Source of the DNA: Candidatus Wolfebacteria bacterium
Lineage (GTDB): Bacteria > Patescibacteriota > Minisyncoccia > UBA6257 > UBA9933
Direction of reading: 5' to 3'
Assembly (NCBI GenBank): GCA_026394835.1
Contig: JAPLZW010000093.1
Coordinates: 1 to 8,085 of the forward strand
DNA: 8,085 nucleotides
Shown here one piece after another: positions 1-6,646 of the stretch (positions are counted from its first letter, which is position 1; every line of letters begins with the position of its first letter). Under the pieces are notes generated by a model. It searched no databases. It was given only the letters and a program-made list of their open reading frames with translations, and was not told where the DNA came from. A program made the position numbers and the translations under genes.

Positions 1-282
1 CTTGATGACCGGGTGGTATTTCTAAGGGGTTGGTTTAAAGATACTCTTCCCAATGCTCCCATAAAAAAACTTGCGGTTCTAAGGTTGGATGGCGATATGT
101 ATGGATCAACAATGGACGCCCTGGAGAATCTTTACCATAAATTATCTCCCGGAGGCTATTGCATCATTGATGATTACAGCTTGAAGAATTGCGGCCGGGC
201 GGTGGATAATTTCAGGGAGAAGAATAAAATCAGCTCTCCTCTTGTATGGATAGATTACGACGGCGTTTATTGGAGAAAGTAA
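1..282 (+). CDS. TylF/MycF-family macrocin-type O-methyltransferase, C-terminal part (5' end outside window)
   Basis: This is the last 93 codons of a reading frame already open at base 1, ending in TAA. A GTG at 13 is internal and not a convincing start. The visible protein matches the C-terminal half of the TylF/MycF family (S-adenosylmethionine-dependent O-methyltransferases acting on sugars): GWFKDTLP, then AVLRLDGDMYGSTMDAL, LSPGGYCIIDDY and the final GVYWRK. The Asp of DGDMY and the Asp pair of IDDY are the family's likely metal-binding residues, by analogy with MycF. Full-length members are roughly 200-250 residues, so more than half lies upstream. Next to a sugar transferase and a flippase, methylation of a surface glycan is more likely than antibiotic tailoring; this is inference. 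The gene is convergent with the flippase gene, with only 13 bases between the two stop codons. Confidence 0.9.
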   Translation, partial: LDDRVVFLRGWFKDTLPNAPIKKLAVLRLDGDMYGSTMDALENLYHKLSPGGYCIIDDYSLKNCGRAVDNFREKNKISSPLVWIDYDGVYWRK

Positions 283-295
283 TCCTTGGGGCGGC

Positions 296-1789
296 TTATC
301 TTTCCGGCAGAAGCCGGTTTTTTATAAAGGCGAATTCCCGTAAAACTTTTTCTTTAAACAGTAAAAGAATTACGAAGTAGGCGGCGCCGGAGATAGAGAT
401 ATTCACAATTACATTTAAGCCGGTTTTGTCGAGCACAAAAGCGATTGCGCCCATAATAATCGCCGCCGCGGTTATTTTTTTTAGATGAGTGAATGTTTTA
501 AAGTTGCCGTATTTTTTGATCATAATCCATGTAAGCCCGTAATTTAAAGCCAATGCTATAAAAGTGGATATTGCCGACCCGGCAATGCCCCACCTTGGGA
601 TAAGAAGAGCGTTAAAAACTATATTTCCCAGAGAGCCCGCGGCGATATAAATAAGGGATTTTTTTTGCAGGTTGTGCGCCAAAACAAGATTGGAAATAAT
701 CATTCCGGGGAATATCCAGAACATCGTAGTTGCCAATATCTGAAAACCCAACGCGCCCGGGAGATATTCTTTTCCGTAAACAAGATTAAATATCGGTTCT
801 CCCAAAACAACGCCGCCCACAATCAGGGGAATCGCAAACATGAAAACAAGAGCCATAGACCTTTCGTTTACTATCCGGGTTTCTTCTTTTTTATCCTGGT
901 TGATGAGCCTTGAGACCACGGGGAATATGCTGCTTACGAATATCGTGGGAAGCGCATAAAAAACTTGGGTAATCCGTATGCCGGCGGAGTAATATCCTAT
1001 TTCCGCAGTGGTCCGCCACCAGCCGAGCATGACGATGTCGGTATTGAGCATAAAGATTCCGAGAGCGCTTGAAAAAGCGAATGGCCAGCTGGCGCTCAAT
1101 ATTTTCTTCGCGAGTTCCTTGTTGAAATATTTGAAGATTTTGAAGAATTTTTCACGGACAATTATCACGGCAAGAATGGCGCTTAGCCCGACGCTTGCGA
1201 TATACGAAAGGAGTAAAGCTTTCGCGGTATGGGAAAAATAAAGAATTATAAAACCCGCAACCATAATGGCTATATTCATAACCATTAAGATAAGCGCTTC
1301 CAGCTCCATCTTTTCCAATCCCCTTAAGTAGGAAGTCGCAAAATCCCTTAAGTTATCAAACAGGACAAGCAGGGCGACAAACGGAATAAGATATGCCGCT
1401 CCCTTTACGCTCGTGAGGTGCGGGGCGACGAAAATCACCAAAAGCACCGTTATGAAAATCTGAAGAGTTTTTATCCAGAAGCTTGTGGCAAAATATTCAC
1501 TGCGGCGTTCGGGATGGCTGGCGGTATCACGCGTCAAGAGAGCGTTAACGCCAATATCGGCGAATATGGTAAAAAATCCCGCAAAGCTCAAAACATAGGA
1601 AAAAACTCCGTATTCTTCGGCTCCAAGAATCCTTGCGGAATAAATTATGATGACGGCGCGGATGAGCCGGCTGCCTATTTGGCTTACGCTTAACCAAAAG
1701 GCATTTTTAGTTACGGTTTGGCGAGTACCGCGATTTTCAAAAAGGGATGATTTCACTTTTGCCATCAGCCCCGATATTTTTTTAAACAT
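296..1789 (-). CDS. Wzx-type lipid-linked oligosaccharide flippase (MOP/polysaccharide transporter superfamily)
   Basis: This is a 497-residue integral membrane protein with about a dozen or more hydrophobic segments, the expected length and layout of RfbX/Wzx flippases. A short positively charged N-terminus (1-30) precedes the first membrane segment. Recognisable stretches are RILGAEEYGVFSY (53-65), DIVMLGWW (251-258) with EIGYYSAG (263-270), and PRWGIAGSAIST near 398-409, all common in polysaccharide biosynthesis/export proteins. Its role would be moving undecaprenyl-diphosphate-linked glycan across the cytoplasmic membrane. It is last in the minus-strand operon, starting only 5 bases after the sugar transferase stop, without a clear ribosome binding site, so translational coupling is likely. 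Met9 is an alternative start. The family is clear; the glycan carried cannot be told from sequence. Confidence 0.9.
   Translation of the reverse strand: MFKKISGLMAKVKSSLFENRGTRQTVTKNAFWLSVSQIGSRLIRAVIIIYSARILGAEEYGVFSYVLSFAGFFTIFADIGVNALLTRDTASHPERRSEYFATSFWIKTLQIFITVLLVIFVAPHLTSVKGAAYLIPFVALLVLFDNLRDFATSYLRGLEKMELEALILMVMNIAIMVAGFIILYFSHTAKALLLSYIASVGLSAILAVIIVREKFFKIFKYFNKELAKKILSASWPFAFSSALGIFMLNTDIVMLGWWRTTAEIGYYSAGIRITQVFYALPTIFVSSIFPVVSRLINQDKKEETRIVNERSMALVFMFAIPLIVGGVVLGEPIFNLVYGKEYLPGALGFQILATTMFWIFPGMIISNLVLAHNLQKKSLIYIAAGSLGNIVFNALLIPRWGIAGSAISTFIALALNYGLTWIMIKKYGNFKTFTHLKKITAAAIIMGAIAFVLDKTGLNVIVNISISGAAYFVILLLFKEKVLREFAFIKNRLLPER
304..323 (+). terminator. Intrinsic terminator for the methyltransferase transcript
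   Basis: CCGGC-AGAA-GCCGG followed directly by six T residues. The stem is five G/C pairs with a four-base loop, starting 21 bases after the methyltransferase stop codon. It lies inside the last codons of the convergent flippase gene, so coding sequence and terminator share bases. The stem is short, so efficiency is uncertain. On the minus strand the same hairpin has no T tract and would not end the polysaccharide operon. Confidence 0.55.
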
Positions 1790-1794
1790 GTTGT

Positions 1795-3111
1795 TTATTT
1801 CGGATTGCTGAAAAGCAAACGGGCGGTTTTGGCGATAATCAGGAGATCCAATATCAGCGACCGGTTTTTGATGTAATAAATGTCGTATTTAAGTTTTTCA
1901 AAAGCTTCCTCAAGCGATGCCGATGGCCGGTAATTGATTTGCGCCCAGCCGGTAAGCCCGGGCTTGATTATGTGCCTGATGTCGTAATAGGGAAGTTCGT
2001 TGTATTTAAGGGTGAGTTCCGAGCTTTCGGCCCGGGGACCGATAAAAGAAATATCGCCGCGCACGATATTCCAAAGCTGGGGTATCTCGTCCAAATGGCT
2101 CCGGCGCAATATTTTTCCGAGAAAAGTGATCCGGTCGTCGTTTTCCACTGTCCAGGCCGCGCCTTTATCTCCACGCATCGTGCCGAATTTAAAAAGCGTA
2201 AATTTTTTATTATTGATGCCTGTTCTTTTTTGTTTGAATATAGCCGGTCCTTCGCGCGGGCTCAATTTGGTGAGAATGGCCACGAGGAGCATTAAGGGCG
2301 ACAAAACAATAAGAAGCGCCGAACCAAGCAGGATGTCTATGGCTCTTTTAAGCGCGTTATAAAAATTTCTCCGGGTGTTTATTTTTTCCACAAACCAGGA
2401 TTCTTCCAGGCTTTCAAGCGGAATTTTCTGGAAAATCATTTCAAAGAAATCGGTTGCGTAAAGAATATCCACCTCAAGAGGCAGGAGACGGTAAACGGAC
2501 TTCGCTTCCATGGATTCTTTTTCCGTAAATTGCGGAGGAATAAGAACGATGTCTATTTTTTCGTCTTTTATCGTATTTTTTAATTTCTCAAAATCGTATT
2601 CTTTGGAGCCGTTGCCTATTTTGCGCGCGAGGTCGTATCCGATTTGGGGATTGGCTTCTATGTATGAGACGATTTCATTATTTACGGGAGATTCGCCCAA
2701 AATCATGATTTTTGTCCTGGCATAAGGGGATTTTACGACTCCGAGCCTCCAGGCGAAATCCAAAACGCAGAAAATAAGCCCGAAGATGGCGAGATTGGTC
2801 TTAGGGGTAAGTTCAAAAAACTTCGGCAGGATATAAATAAAGATGACGGAGACCGCGGCGGACAGGATTATGCTTCCCACGAGGTCGCGGAGGAGCTGGG
2901 GACCCCTTTTCATCTTCCGTATTTGATAAAGGTCCGCGAGATAGAAAACAATCACCCATATCAGGAATATGAAAGAAAACGGTTCAAAATGGACCGAAAA
3001 AGATGCCGGTAAATTTTCGTATCCGTAGCGGATAATAAGCGTGATTGCGAGCGACAAATAAAGCAGGATAATGTCGCCGATTATTAAAATCGCGGTTTTC
3101 AGCTTAACCAT
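1795..3111 (-). CDS. Polyprenyl-phosphate sugar-1-phosphate transferase (WbaP/ExoY-type initiating glycosyltransferase)
   Basis: A 438-residue polyprenyl glycosylphosphotransferase that would transfer a sugar-1-phosphate from a nucleotide sugar to undecaprenyl phosphate, the first step of surface polysaccharide assembly. Residues 1-125 hold about four membrane helices. Residues 130-240 look like the Rossmann-like CoA-binding region of the WbaP subfamily (MILGES at 136-141). A further hydrophobic segment (258-282) leads into the catalytic domain: KRTG (295-298), LRRSHLDEIPQLWN with the Asp341-Glu342 dyad, GDISFIGPR (352-360) and KPGLTGWAQIN (383-393). In the usual KF(R/K)(S/T)M motif the basic residue is Gly310 here. 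The start overlaps the 3' end of pth by 13 bases, and GAGGAAG lies about 10 bases upstream (complement of 3122-3128). The sugar substrate cannot be determined. Confidence 0.93.
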   Translation of the reverse strand: MVKLKTAILIIGDIILLYLSLAITLIIRYGYENLPASFSVHFEPFSFIFLIWVIVFYLADLYQIRKMKRGPQLLRDLVGSIILSAAVSVIFIYILPKFFELTPKTNLAIFGLIFCVLDFAWRLGVVKSPYARTKIMILGESPVNNEIVSYIEANPQIGYDLARKIGNGSKEYDFEKLKNTIKDEKIDIVLIPPQFTEKESMEAKSVYRLLPLEVDILYATDFFEMIFQKIPLESLEESWFVEKINTRRNFYNALKRAIDILLGSALLIVLSPLMLLVAILTKLSPREGPAIFKQKRTGINNKKFTLFKFGTMRGDKGAAWTVENDDRITFLGKILRRSHLDEIPQLWNIVRGDISFIGPRAESSELTLKYNELPYYDIRHIIKPGLTGWAQINYRPSASLEEAFEKLKYDIYYIKNRSLILDLLIIAKTARLLFSNPK

Positions 3112-3647
3112 GTTTTGCTTACTTCCTCAAAAGTTTTTTTGATAGCCTCCATATCGCTCTTTGTTATTTTTTTCAGCACCAAGTCGCTCGCCTTAATCCT
3201 TTTTGCGCCGGCATTCTTTTTATTCCTTACCCCGATTCTCAGCCGCCAGAAATTTTTGCCGCCGAGAAATTTAATGGTTGATTCAACGCCGCGGTGTCCG
3301 GCCGAGCCGCGCTCCAGTGAAAATTTGTATTCGCCGGCCGCGATATCCGAATCGTCGTGGACAACGAGAATCTGCTCGGGCAATGTCTTGAAATAGTTCA
3401 TCGCCGACTTCACGGCTTTTCCGGAATCGTTCATAAAAACCAGGGGTTTCACGAAAATTATTCCGTCCGCCTTCGTGTAGCTGAAAGTTCCCGATTTTTC
3501 TTTCCATGCCGGATTTTTTTCCCGAGACTCCGAAGAGATTTTTCCGAGAAAGTAATCCACGAAGAGAGTCCCGGCGTTATGATAGGTTGACTCGTATTCT
3601 TTCCCGGGATTGCCGAGTCCGATTACGAGAAGTGGCTTATTTGTCAT
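3099..3647 (-). CDS. pth: Peptidyl-tRNA hydrolase
   Basis: Pth cleaves peptidyl-tRNAs released from stalled ribosomes and recycles the tRNA. The protein shows IGLGNPGKEYESTYHN near its N-terminus, FMNDSGKAV, LVVHDDSDIAAGEYKF and RLRIGV. Counting from the preferred start, Asn13, the catalytic His23, Asn73 and Asp98 correspond to E. coli Asn10, His20, Asn68 and Asp93. E. coli Asn114 is replaced by Arg119 (AGHRGVES), and TRHN reads TYHN. The frame is open to an upstream ATG at 3668 (189 residues). I prefer 3647 (182 residues) because MTNKPLLVIGLGNPG has the usual short family N-terminus and the 3668 codon lies inside a repeat arm. It is the first gene of the minus operon, and its TGA overlaps the next start by 13 bases. 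Confidence 0.93.
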   Translation of the reverse strand: MTNKPLLVIGLGNPGKEYESTYHNAGTLFVDYFLGKISSESREKNPAWKEKSGTFSYTKADGIIFVKPLVFMNDSGKAVKSAMNYFKTLPEQILVVHDDSDIAAGEYKFSLERGSAGHRGVESTIKFLGGKNFWRLRIGVRNKKNAGAKRIKASDLVLKKITKSDMEAIKKTFEEVSKTWLS

Positions 3648-3661
3648 TGATGATTTATTTG

Positions 3662-3773
3662 ACCCCATTAGAAGCCAATAGCGGGTGATAGATGTTTTTT
3701 ATCGGCAGGTAATTCCACGAAGAAATTATGTTCAGTAGCGTTGTTCTTGTATCCGCTAAGCTTCTAACGGGGT
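3662..3773. repeat. Palindromic repeat element A (CCCC(G/A)TTAGAA family)
   Basis: The left arm ACCCCATTAGAAGC (3662-3675) and the inverted right arm at 3760-3773 match at 13 of 14 positions. After a 2-base bulge the pairing continues for TAGCGG (3679-3684 with 3753-3758). The interior is about 70 bases. The core recurs in element B at 6632-6710, so the window holds two inverted pairs of one family. The left arm contains the upstream ATG of the pth frame, and the right arm abuts the -35 box of the lepB-side promoter. This could be a small non-autonomous element or a REP-like palindrome. Confidence 0.6.
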
Positions 3774-3801
3774 TTGACTTAGTGATTTTTTTGATTATAG
3801 T
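3774..3801 (+). promoter_or_regulatory. Promoter candidate for lepB-hisS
   Basis: TTGACT (3774-3779), a 16-base spacer, then TATAGT (3796-3801): close to the sigma-70 consensus. Transcription would begin near 3808 and give a leader of about 140 bases before the preferred lepB start, containing the inverted repeat at 3813-3931. The -35 box begins one base after repeat element A ends. Confidence 0.5.
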
Positions 3802-3810
3802 ATTATACCA
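3802..3810 (-). promoter_or_regulatory. Extended -10 promoter candidate for the pth operon
   Basis: On the minus strand this reads TGGTATAAT, a TGn-extended -10 with a perfect TATAAT. No good -35 is found 16-18 bases upstream, which is tolerated by extended -10 promoters. A second minus-strand TATAAT lies at 3794-3799. Transcription would start about 150 bases before the preferred pth start and run through repeat element A. It overlaps the plus-strand promoter back to back. Confidence 0.4.
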
Positions 3811-3812
3811 TA

Positions 3813-3931
3813 CCCAGTAGTAGACCCGCGATATCATTATAATTATCAGAGTTATCTTAGTTTGTAAACCTTTTTTGTTTTTAAAATTTGTCTCATGTAA
3901 GTCCTGGCTTAATCGCGGGCTCACTACTGGG
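3813..3931. repeat. Imperfect inverted repeat in the lepB leader
   Basis: CCCAGTAGTAGACCCGCGAT (3813-3832) pairs with ATCGCGGGCTCACTACTGGG (3912-3931): 9 perfect pairs, a 3-base internal mismatch, then 8 perfect pairs, with an AT-rich interior of 79 bases. In the lepB transcript the arms could form a long-range stem ending 18 bases before the preferred start codon. It may be the termini of a small element or a regulatory structure; there is no T tract for a terminator. Confidence 0.5.
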
Positions 3932-3949
3932 ATAACGACCAAAAAATCA

Positions 3950-4495
3950 ATGAAATCATTTTTTTATTCGGTTTGGGAGACGATTGAGATCGGCATCATC
4001 GCGATTATCGCGGTTCTCGTAATCAGAAATTTTTTAATACAGCCATTTTTGGTCTCCGGCGCCTCAATGGAGCCGACTTTTTCTTCCGGCGATTATCTTT
4101 TGATTGACGAGCTTAGTTATAAATTAAGGCAGCCGGAAAGGGGAGAGGTCATTGTCTTCCGTTATCCCGGAGACGAGAGCACCTTCTATATCAAAAGAAT
4201 CATCGGGCTTCCGGGAGACACAATTTTATTTAAGGACGGCAAGGCATATATTTCAAATAAGGATAATCCGAAAGGTTTCGTTTTGGACGAAAAATATATT
4301 TCGGCGGGTGTCATGACAACCGGAAAAGATTTTACTCTTCCTGCCGGCCAATATTTCGTGATGGGAGACAACCGGAGTTATAGCTTTGACTCCCGGAGCT
4401 GGGGAAGCGTGAAATCGGACGAAGTCATCGGCCTTGTCCGTTTAAGATTGTGGCCTTTCAATAAAGTGCTGGCTGTGGAAAAACCGGCTTATTAA
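3950..4495 (+). CDS. lepB: Signal peptidase I
   Basis: This membrane-bound serine protease removes signal peptides from exported proteins. Numbered from the ATG at 3950 it has 181 residues, close to Gram-positive SipS length. It has one N-terminal membrane anchor (about 11-31), box B SGASMEPT with catalytic Ser39, the RGEVIVF stretch (64-70), FYIKRIIGLPGD with catalytic Lys82, and MGDNRSYSFDSRSWG (138-152). The frame is open to an ATG at 3875, which would add 25 residues (206 in all). I prefer 3950 because the added part is unlike family N-termini and its DNA is part of an inverted repeat. No clear ribosome binding site precedes either start. The stop is 10 bases before hisS, indicating cotranscription. 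Short loops and a single anchor distinguish it from the larger E. coli-type enzyme. Confidence 0.93.
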   Translation: MKSFFYSVWETIEIGIIAIIAVLVIRNFLIQPFLVSGASMEPTFSSGDYLLIDELSYKLRQPERGEVIVFRYPGDESTFYIKRIIGLPGDTILFKDGKAYISNKDNPKGFVLDEKYISAGVMTTGKDFTLPAGQYFVMGDNRSYSFDSRSWGSVKSDEVIGLVRLRLWPFNKVLAVEKPAY

Positions 4496-4505
4496 AATTT
4501 TATCA

Positions 4506-5831
4506 ATGGCAAAAACGCCGGTAAAAACCAAAAAGGTTAAAATTTCGGAAAAGACGAAGAAAGGAGCCATTCTTTTGCAGGCTCCGAAGGGTATGCATGA
4601 CATATTGCCCGAAGACCAGCCGTGGTGGAACCGGGTGCGGAAAGTGGCTGACACAATCGCCGATTTTTACAATTTTCAGAGAATTGACACTCCAATTCTG
4701 GAAAATATGGAAATCTTCGAGCGTGGCGTCGGCAATACGACGGATATCGTGGAAAAAGAGATGTTCGTAGCGAGAACGAAAGGCGGCGACCAGCTGGTTT
4801 TGCGGCCCGAGAATACCGCGGGCATTATGCGGGCTTATCTGGAACATGGCTTGAGTCGTTTGCCCCAGCCCTTAAAGCTTTACTATCTCGGCCCGTTTTT
4901 CCGCCACGAGAGGCCGCAGGCAGGCAGATACCGCCAGTTCCACCAGGGAGGATTTGAAATTATCGGCGGAGACGACGATCCGCTTTACGATGCCCAGATA
5001 ATTCTCGCGACTTACAGATTTATAGAAGAATTGAAAGTTAAAAATCTGGTTATCCAGATAAACAGCATCGGTTGCCGGGTATGCCGCCCGACTTACAAAA
5101 GGAAACTTCTGGAATATTACAAAAAATTTGAAAACAAACTCTGTAAAGATTGTAGAAGAAGGATTGAGATAAATCCTTTGAGGCTTTTGGATTGCAAGAA
5201 CGAATCTTGCGAAGCTTTGAAAGCCGACGCGCCGGTTATGGTGAATCACTTGTGTTCCGCGTGCCGCAATCACTTTAAGCTGGATTTGGAATATTTGGAT
5301 GAGCTGGGACTGCCGTATGCTTTGAGCCACTACTTGGTAAGAGGGTTGGATTATTACAACCGCACGGTTTTTGAAATATATGCGGAAGGCATTCCGTCGG
5401 CTTTGGGAGGAGGCGGCAGGTATGATTATCTGGCGGAAATTTTGGGCGGCAGAAAAAGCCCTTTGCCCGCTGTCGGCAGCGCGCCGGGAATTGAAAGAAT
5501 CATAGAGGTGATGAAGGCGCAGGGAGTTCCGGGAATAAGCAAGCCGAGGGCCAAAATCTTTTTGATTCAAATCGGGGATCCGGCGAAGAAAAAAGCTTTG
5601 GGCCTTCTGGAAAAATTCCGGGAAGCGGATATAAAAGTCATTGAATCGTTGGGCAAGGAATCTTTAAGCACCCAGCTTAAAATCGCGAACAAGGAAGAAG
5701 TCCAGCTGGCGTTGCTTTTGGGGCAGAGAGAAGTTTTTGAGGATAATATCATCATCCGCGATATGAAAAGCGGCAACCAGGAAACCGTGCCGTTATCTAA
5801 GGTTGTTGATGAGGTAAAAAGAAGACTCTGA
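4506..5831 (+). CDS. hisS: Histidine--tRNA ligase
   Basis: A class II aminoacyl-tRNA synthetase of 441 residues that charges tRNA-His with histidine. The catalytic core starts at KGMHDILPEDQ (28-38). Motif 2 is FFRHERPQAGRYRQFHQ (131-147). Histidine-specific signatures are LVRGLDYYNRTVFE (277-290) and ALGGGGRYDYL (299-309), and motif 3 is GSAPGIERI (324-332). The insertion domain carries four cysteine pairs between 190 and 253 (CRVC, CKDC, CKNESC, CSAC), a pattern known in many bacterial HisRS. Residues from about 348 on form the anticodon-binding domain. A lysine-rich tail of about 25 residues precedes the core and is longer than usual; no internal Met fits a shorter start, so it appears genuine. 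There is no Shine-Dalgarno site; the gene follows lepB by 10 bases and no terminator follows it. Confidence 0.97.
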   Translation: MAKTPVKTKKVKISEKTKKGAILLQAPKGMHDILPEDQPWWNRVRKVADTIADFYNFQRIDTPILENMEIFERGVGNTTDIVEKEMFVARTKGGDQLVLRPENTAGIMRAYLEHGLSRLPQPLKLYYLGPFFRHERPQAGRYRQFHQGGFEIIGGDDDPLYDAQIILATYRFIEELKVKNLVIQINSIGCRVCRPTYKRKLLEYYKKFENKLCKDCRRRIEINPLRLLDCKNESCEALKADAPVMVNHLCSACRNHFKLDLEYLDELGLPYALSHYLVRGLDYYNRTVFEIYAEGIPSALGGGGRYDYLAEILGGRKSPLPAVGSAPGIERIIEVMKAQGVPGISKPRAKIFLIQIGDPAKKKALGLLEKFREADIKVIESLGKESLSTQLKIANKEEVQLALLLGQREVFEDNIIIRDMKSGNQETVPLSKVVDEVKRRL

Positions 5832-5833
5832 CG

Positions 5834-5896
5834 AAATTCCAAAATCCAAATATCAAATTCCAAATAAAGCGCCAAGCGCCAAATTCCAAATAAAAT
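5834..5896. repeat. Degenerate period-7 array, left of the four-helix-bundle gene
   Basis: Nine consecutive 7-base units fill the gap between hisS and the next gene: AAATTCC, AAAATCC, AAATATC, AAATTCC, AAATAAA, GCGCCAA twice, ATTCCAA, ATAAAAT. The 14-mer AAATTCCAAATAAA occurs twice, at 5855-5868 and 5881-5894. The first five units match the reverse complement of the array at 6280-6314 at 27 of 35 positions, so the arrays are mirror images around the gene. Confidence 0.75.
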
Positions 5897-5897
5897 A

Positions 5898-6257
5898 ATG
5901 GAAAATACACGAAATTCAAAACCATACGATTTGGAAGAAAGAACGCTGGAATTTGCGAGGGATGTGGCTTTATTTTGTAAAAGACTACCCAGGAGCGTTT
6001 CTAATATTGAATACTCGAAGCAGGTAATTCGTTCATCAGATTCTGTGGGAGCTAATTATATCGAGGCAAATGAATGTTTAGGTAAGAAGGATTTCATGAT
6101 GAGGATAAAGATATGCAGGAAAGAAGCCAAAGAGACTGCTTATTGGTTAAATCTTATAAATGGGACGAATGATGAGAATATTGGTGGTGATGAGCATTTG
6201 AAAGAAGCTATTGAGTTGAAGAAAATTTTGTCGAGTATTTTAGAGAAGAGCAAATGA
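5898..6257 (+). CDS. Four-helix-bundle protein of the 23S rRNA intervening-sequence (IVP) family
   Basis: This 119-residue, predominantly helical protein has the family pattern: DLEERTLEFARDV (11-23), IEYSKQVIRSSDSVGANYIEA (37-57, split by the QVIRSSDSVGANY core), DFMMRIKICRKEAKETAYWL (65-84) and a last helix from LKEAIELKKILSSIL (101-115). Relatives were first described as reading frames inside intervening sequences of 23S rRNA genes, but many stand alone; the family assembles as oligomeric bundles and its function is not established. Here it sits between hisS and a HIT gene, with no ribosome binding site, enclosed by mirror-image period-7 arrays, which suggests it arrived as a unit. Nothing around it resembles 23S rRNA. 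Family assignment is confident; role is unknown. Confidence 0.88.
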   Translation: MENTRNSKPYDLEERTLEFARDVALFCKRLPRSVSNIEYSKQVIRSSDSVGANYIEANECLGKKDFMMRIKICRKEAKETAYWLNLINGTNDENIGGDEHLKEAIELKKILSSILEKSK

Positions 6258-6314
6258 TTTTGGTTATTGAGATTTGAATATTATTTGAGATTTGGGATTT
6301 GTAATTTGGGATTT
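6258..6314. repeat. Degenerate period-7 array, right of the four-helix-bundle gene
   Basis: Five clear 7-base units at 6280-6314 read ATTATTT, GAGATTT, GGGATTT, GTAATTT, GGGATTT; a more degenerate stretch (6258-6279) links them to the stop codon. Read in reverse complement, this is the same AAATNNC pattern as the left array. The array ends 8 bases before the HIT start codon, so it takes the place where a ribosome binding site would be expected. Confidence 0.7.
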
Positions 6315-6322
6315 AACTATTT

Positions 6323-6646
6323 ATGGATACTTGTATTTTTTGCAAAATCGCCAATAAAGAAATTCCATCGGAATTCATTTTTGAAGACGACAAAGTTTTT
6401 GTGATAAAGGATATCAATCCCAAGGCGCCAATACATTACCTTATCGTCTCCAAAGAACATATCCAGTCAATAATTCATCTTGAAGATAATCATCAGGAAA
6501 TTATCTCAAAAATGATATTTGCCGCGAAAAGCGTGGCGGAAAAATTCGGGCTCAAGGGCTATAAATTGGTTTTTAATGTCGGAAAAGAAGGCGGTCAGGT
6601 AATTGACCATTTACATCTTCATTTATTGGGCGGCTGGCCCCGTTAG
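6323..6646 (+). CDS. HIT (histidine triad) family nucleotide-binding protein, HinT-like
   Basis: A 107-residue HIT protein. The N-terminus CIFCKIANKEIPS carries the C4-x-x-C7 pair typical of zinc-bearing HinT members. DINPKAPIHYLIVSKEHI (30-47) is the conserved middle strand, and HLHLHLL (96-102) gives the triad His96, His98 and His100, the last two expected to lie at the catalytic site. HinT-like proteins are small purine nucleoside phosphoramidate or adenylyl hydrolases; the exact substrate is not deducible. It ends soon after the triad (LGGWPR). The last four codons and the stop lie in the left arm of repeat element B, so the tail may have been rewritten by the repeat. There is no ribosome binding site; the upstream neighbour is the period-7 array. 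Confidence 0.93.
   Translation: MDTCIFCKIANKEIPSEFIFEDDKVFVIKDINPKAPIHYLIVSKEHIQSIIHLEDNHQEIISKMIFAAKSVAEKFGLKGYKLVFNVGKEGGQVIDHLHLHLLGGWPR

Noticed and set aside
665..1693. Plus-strand frames of 77-91 codons opposite the flippase gene
   Set aside because: They are low-information translations antisense to a clear membrane-protein gene.
3648..3668. Seven-residue N-terminal extension of Pth from the ATG at 3668
   Set aside because: The codon lies in the arm of repeat element A, no ribosome binding site precedes it, and the next Met gives the usual short Pth N-terminus. It cannot be wholly excluded.
3655..3942. 95-codon minus-strand frame between pth and lepB
   Set aside because: It is built almost entirely from the two inverted repeats and leader DNA, overlaps the pth start and resembles no known family; the frame is a by-product of the repeats.
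3875..3949. N-terminal extension of signal peptidase I from an upstream ATG
   Set aside because: The 25 extra residues are not family-like, include a repeat arm and precede the normal MKSFF... start with its membrane anchor.
4872..5570. 232-codon minus-strand frame inside hisS
   Set aside because: Antisense shadow of a fully convincing hisS gene, with no domain, ribosome binding site or promoter of its own.
5834..6314. CRISPR array suggested by repeated short units
   Set aside because: Units are 7 bases, degenerate and contiguous with no spacers; they are a simple-period array in inverted halves around a gene.
5832..6322. 23S rRNA fragment accompanying the IVP-type protein
   Set aside because: The flanks are hisS and period-7 arrays; I see no sequence resembling 23S rRNA.
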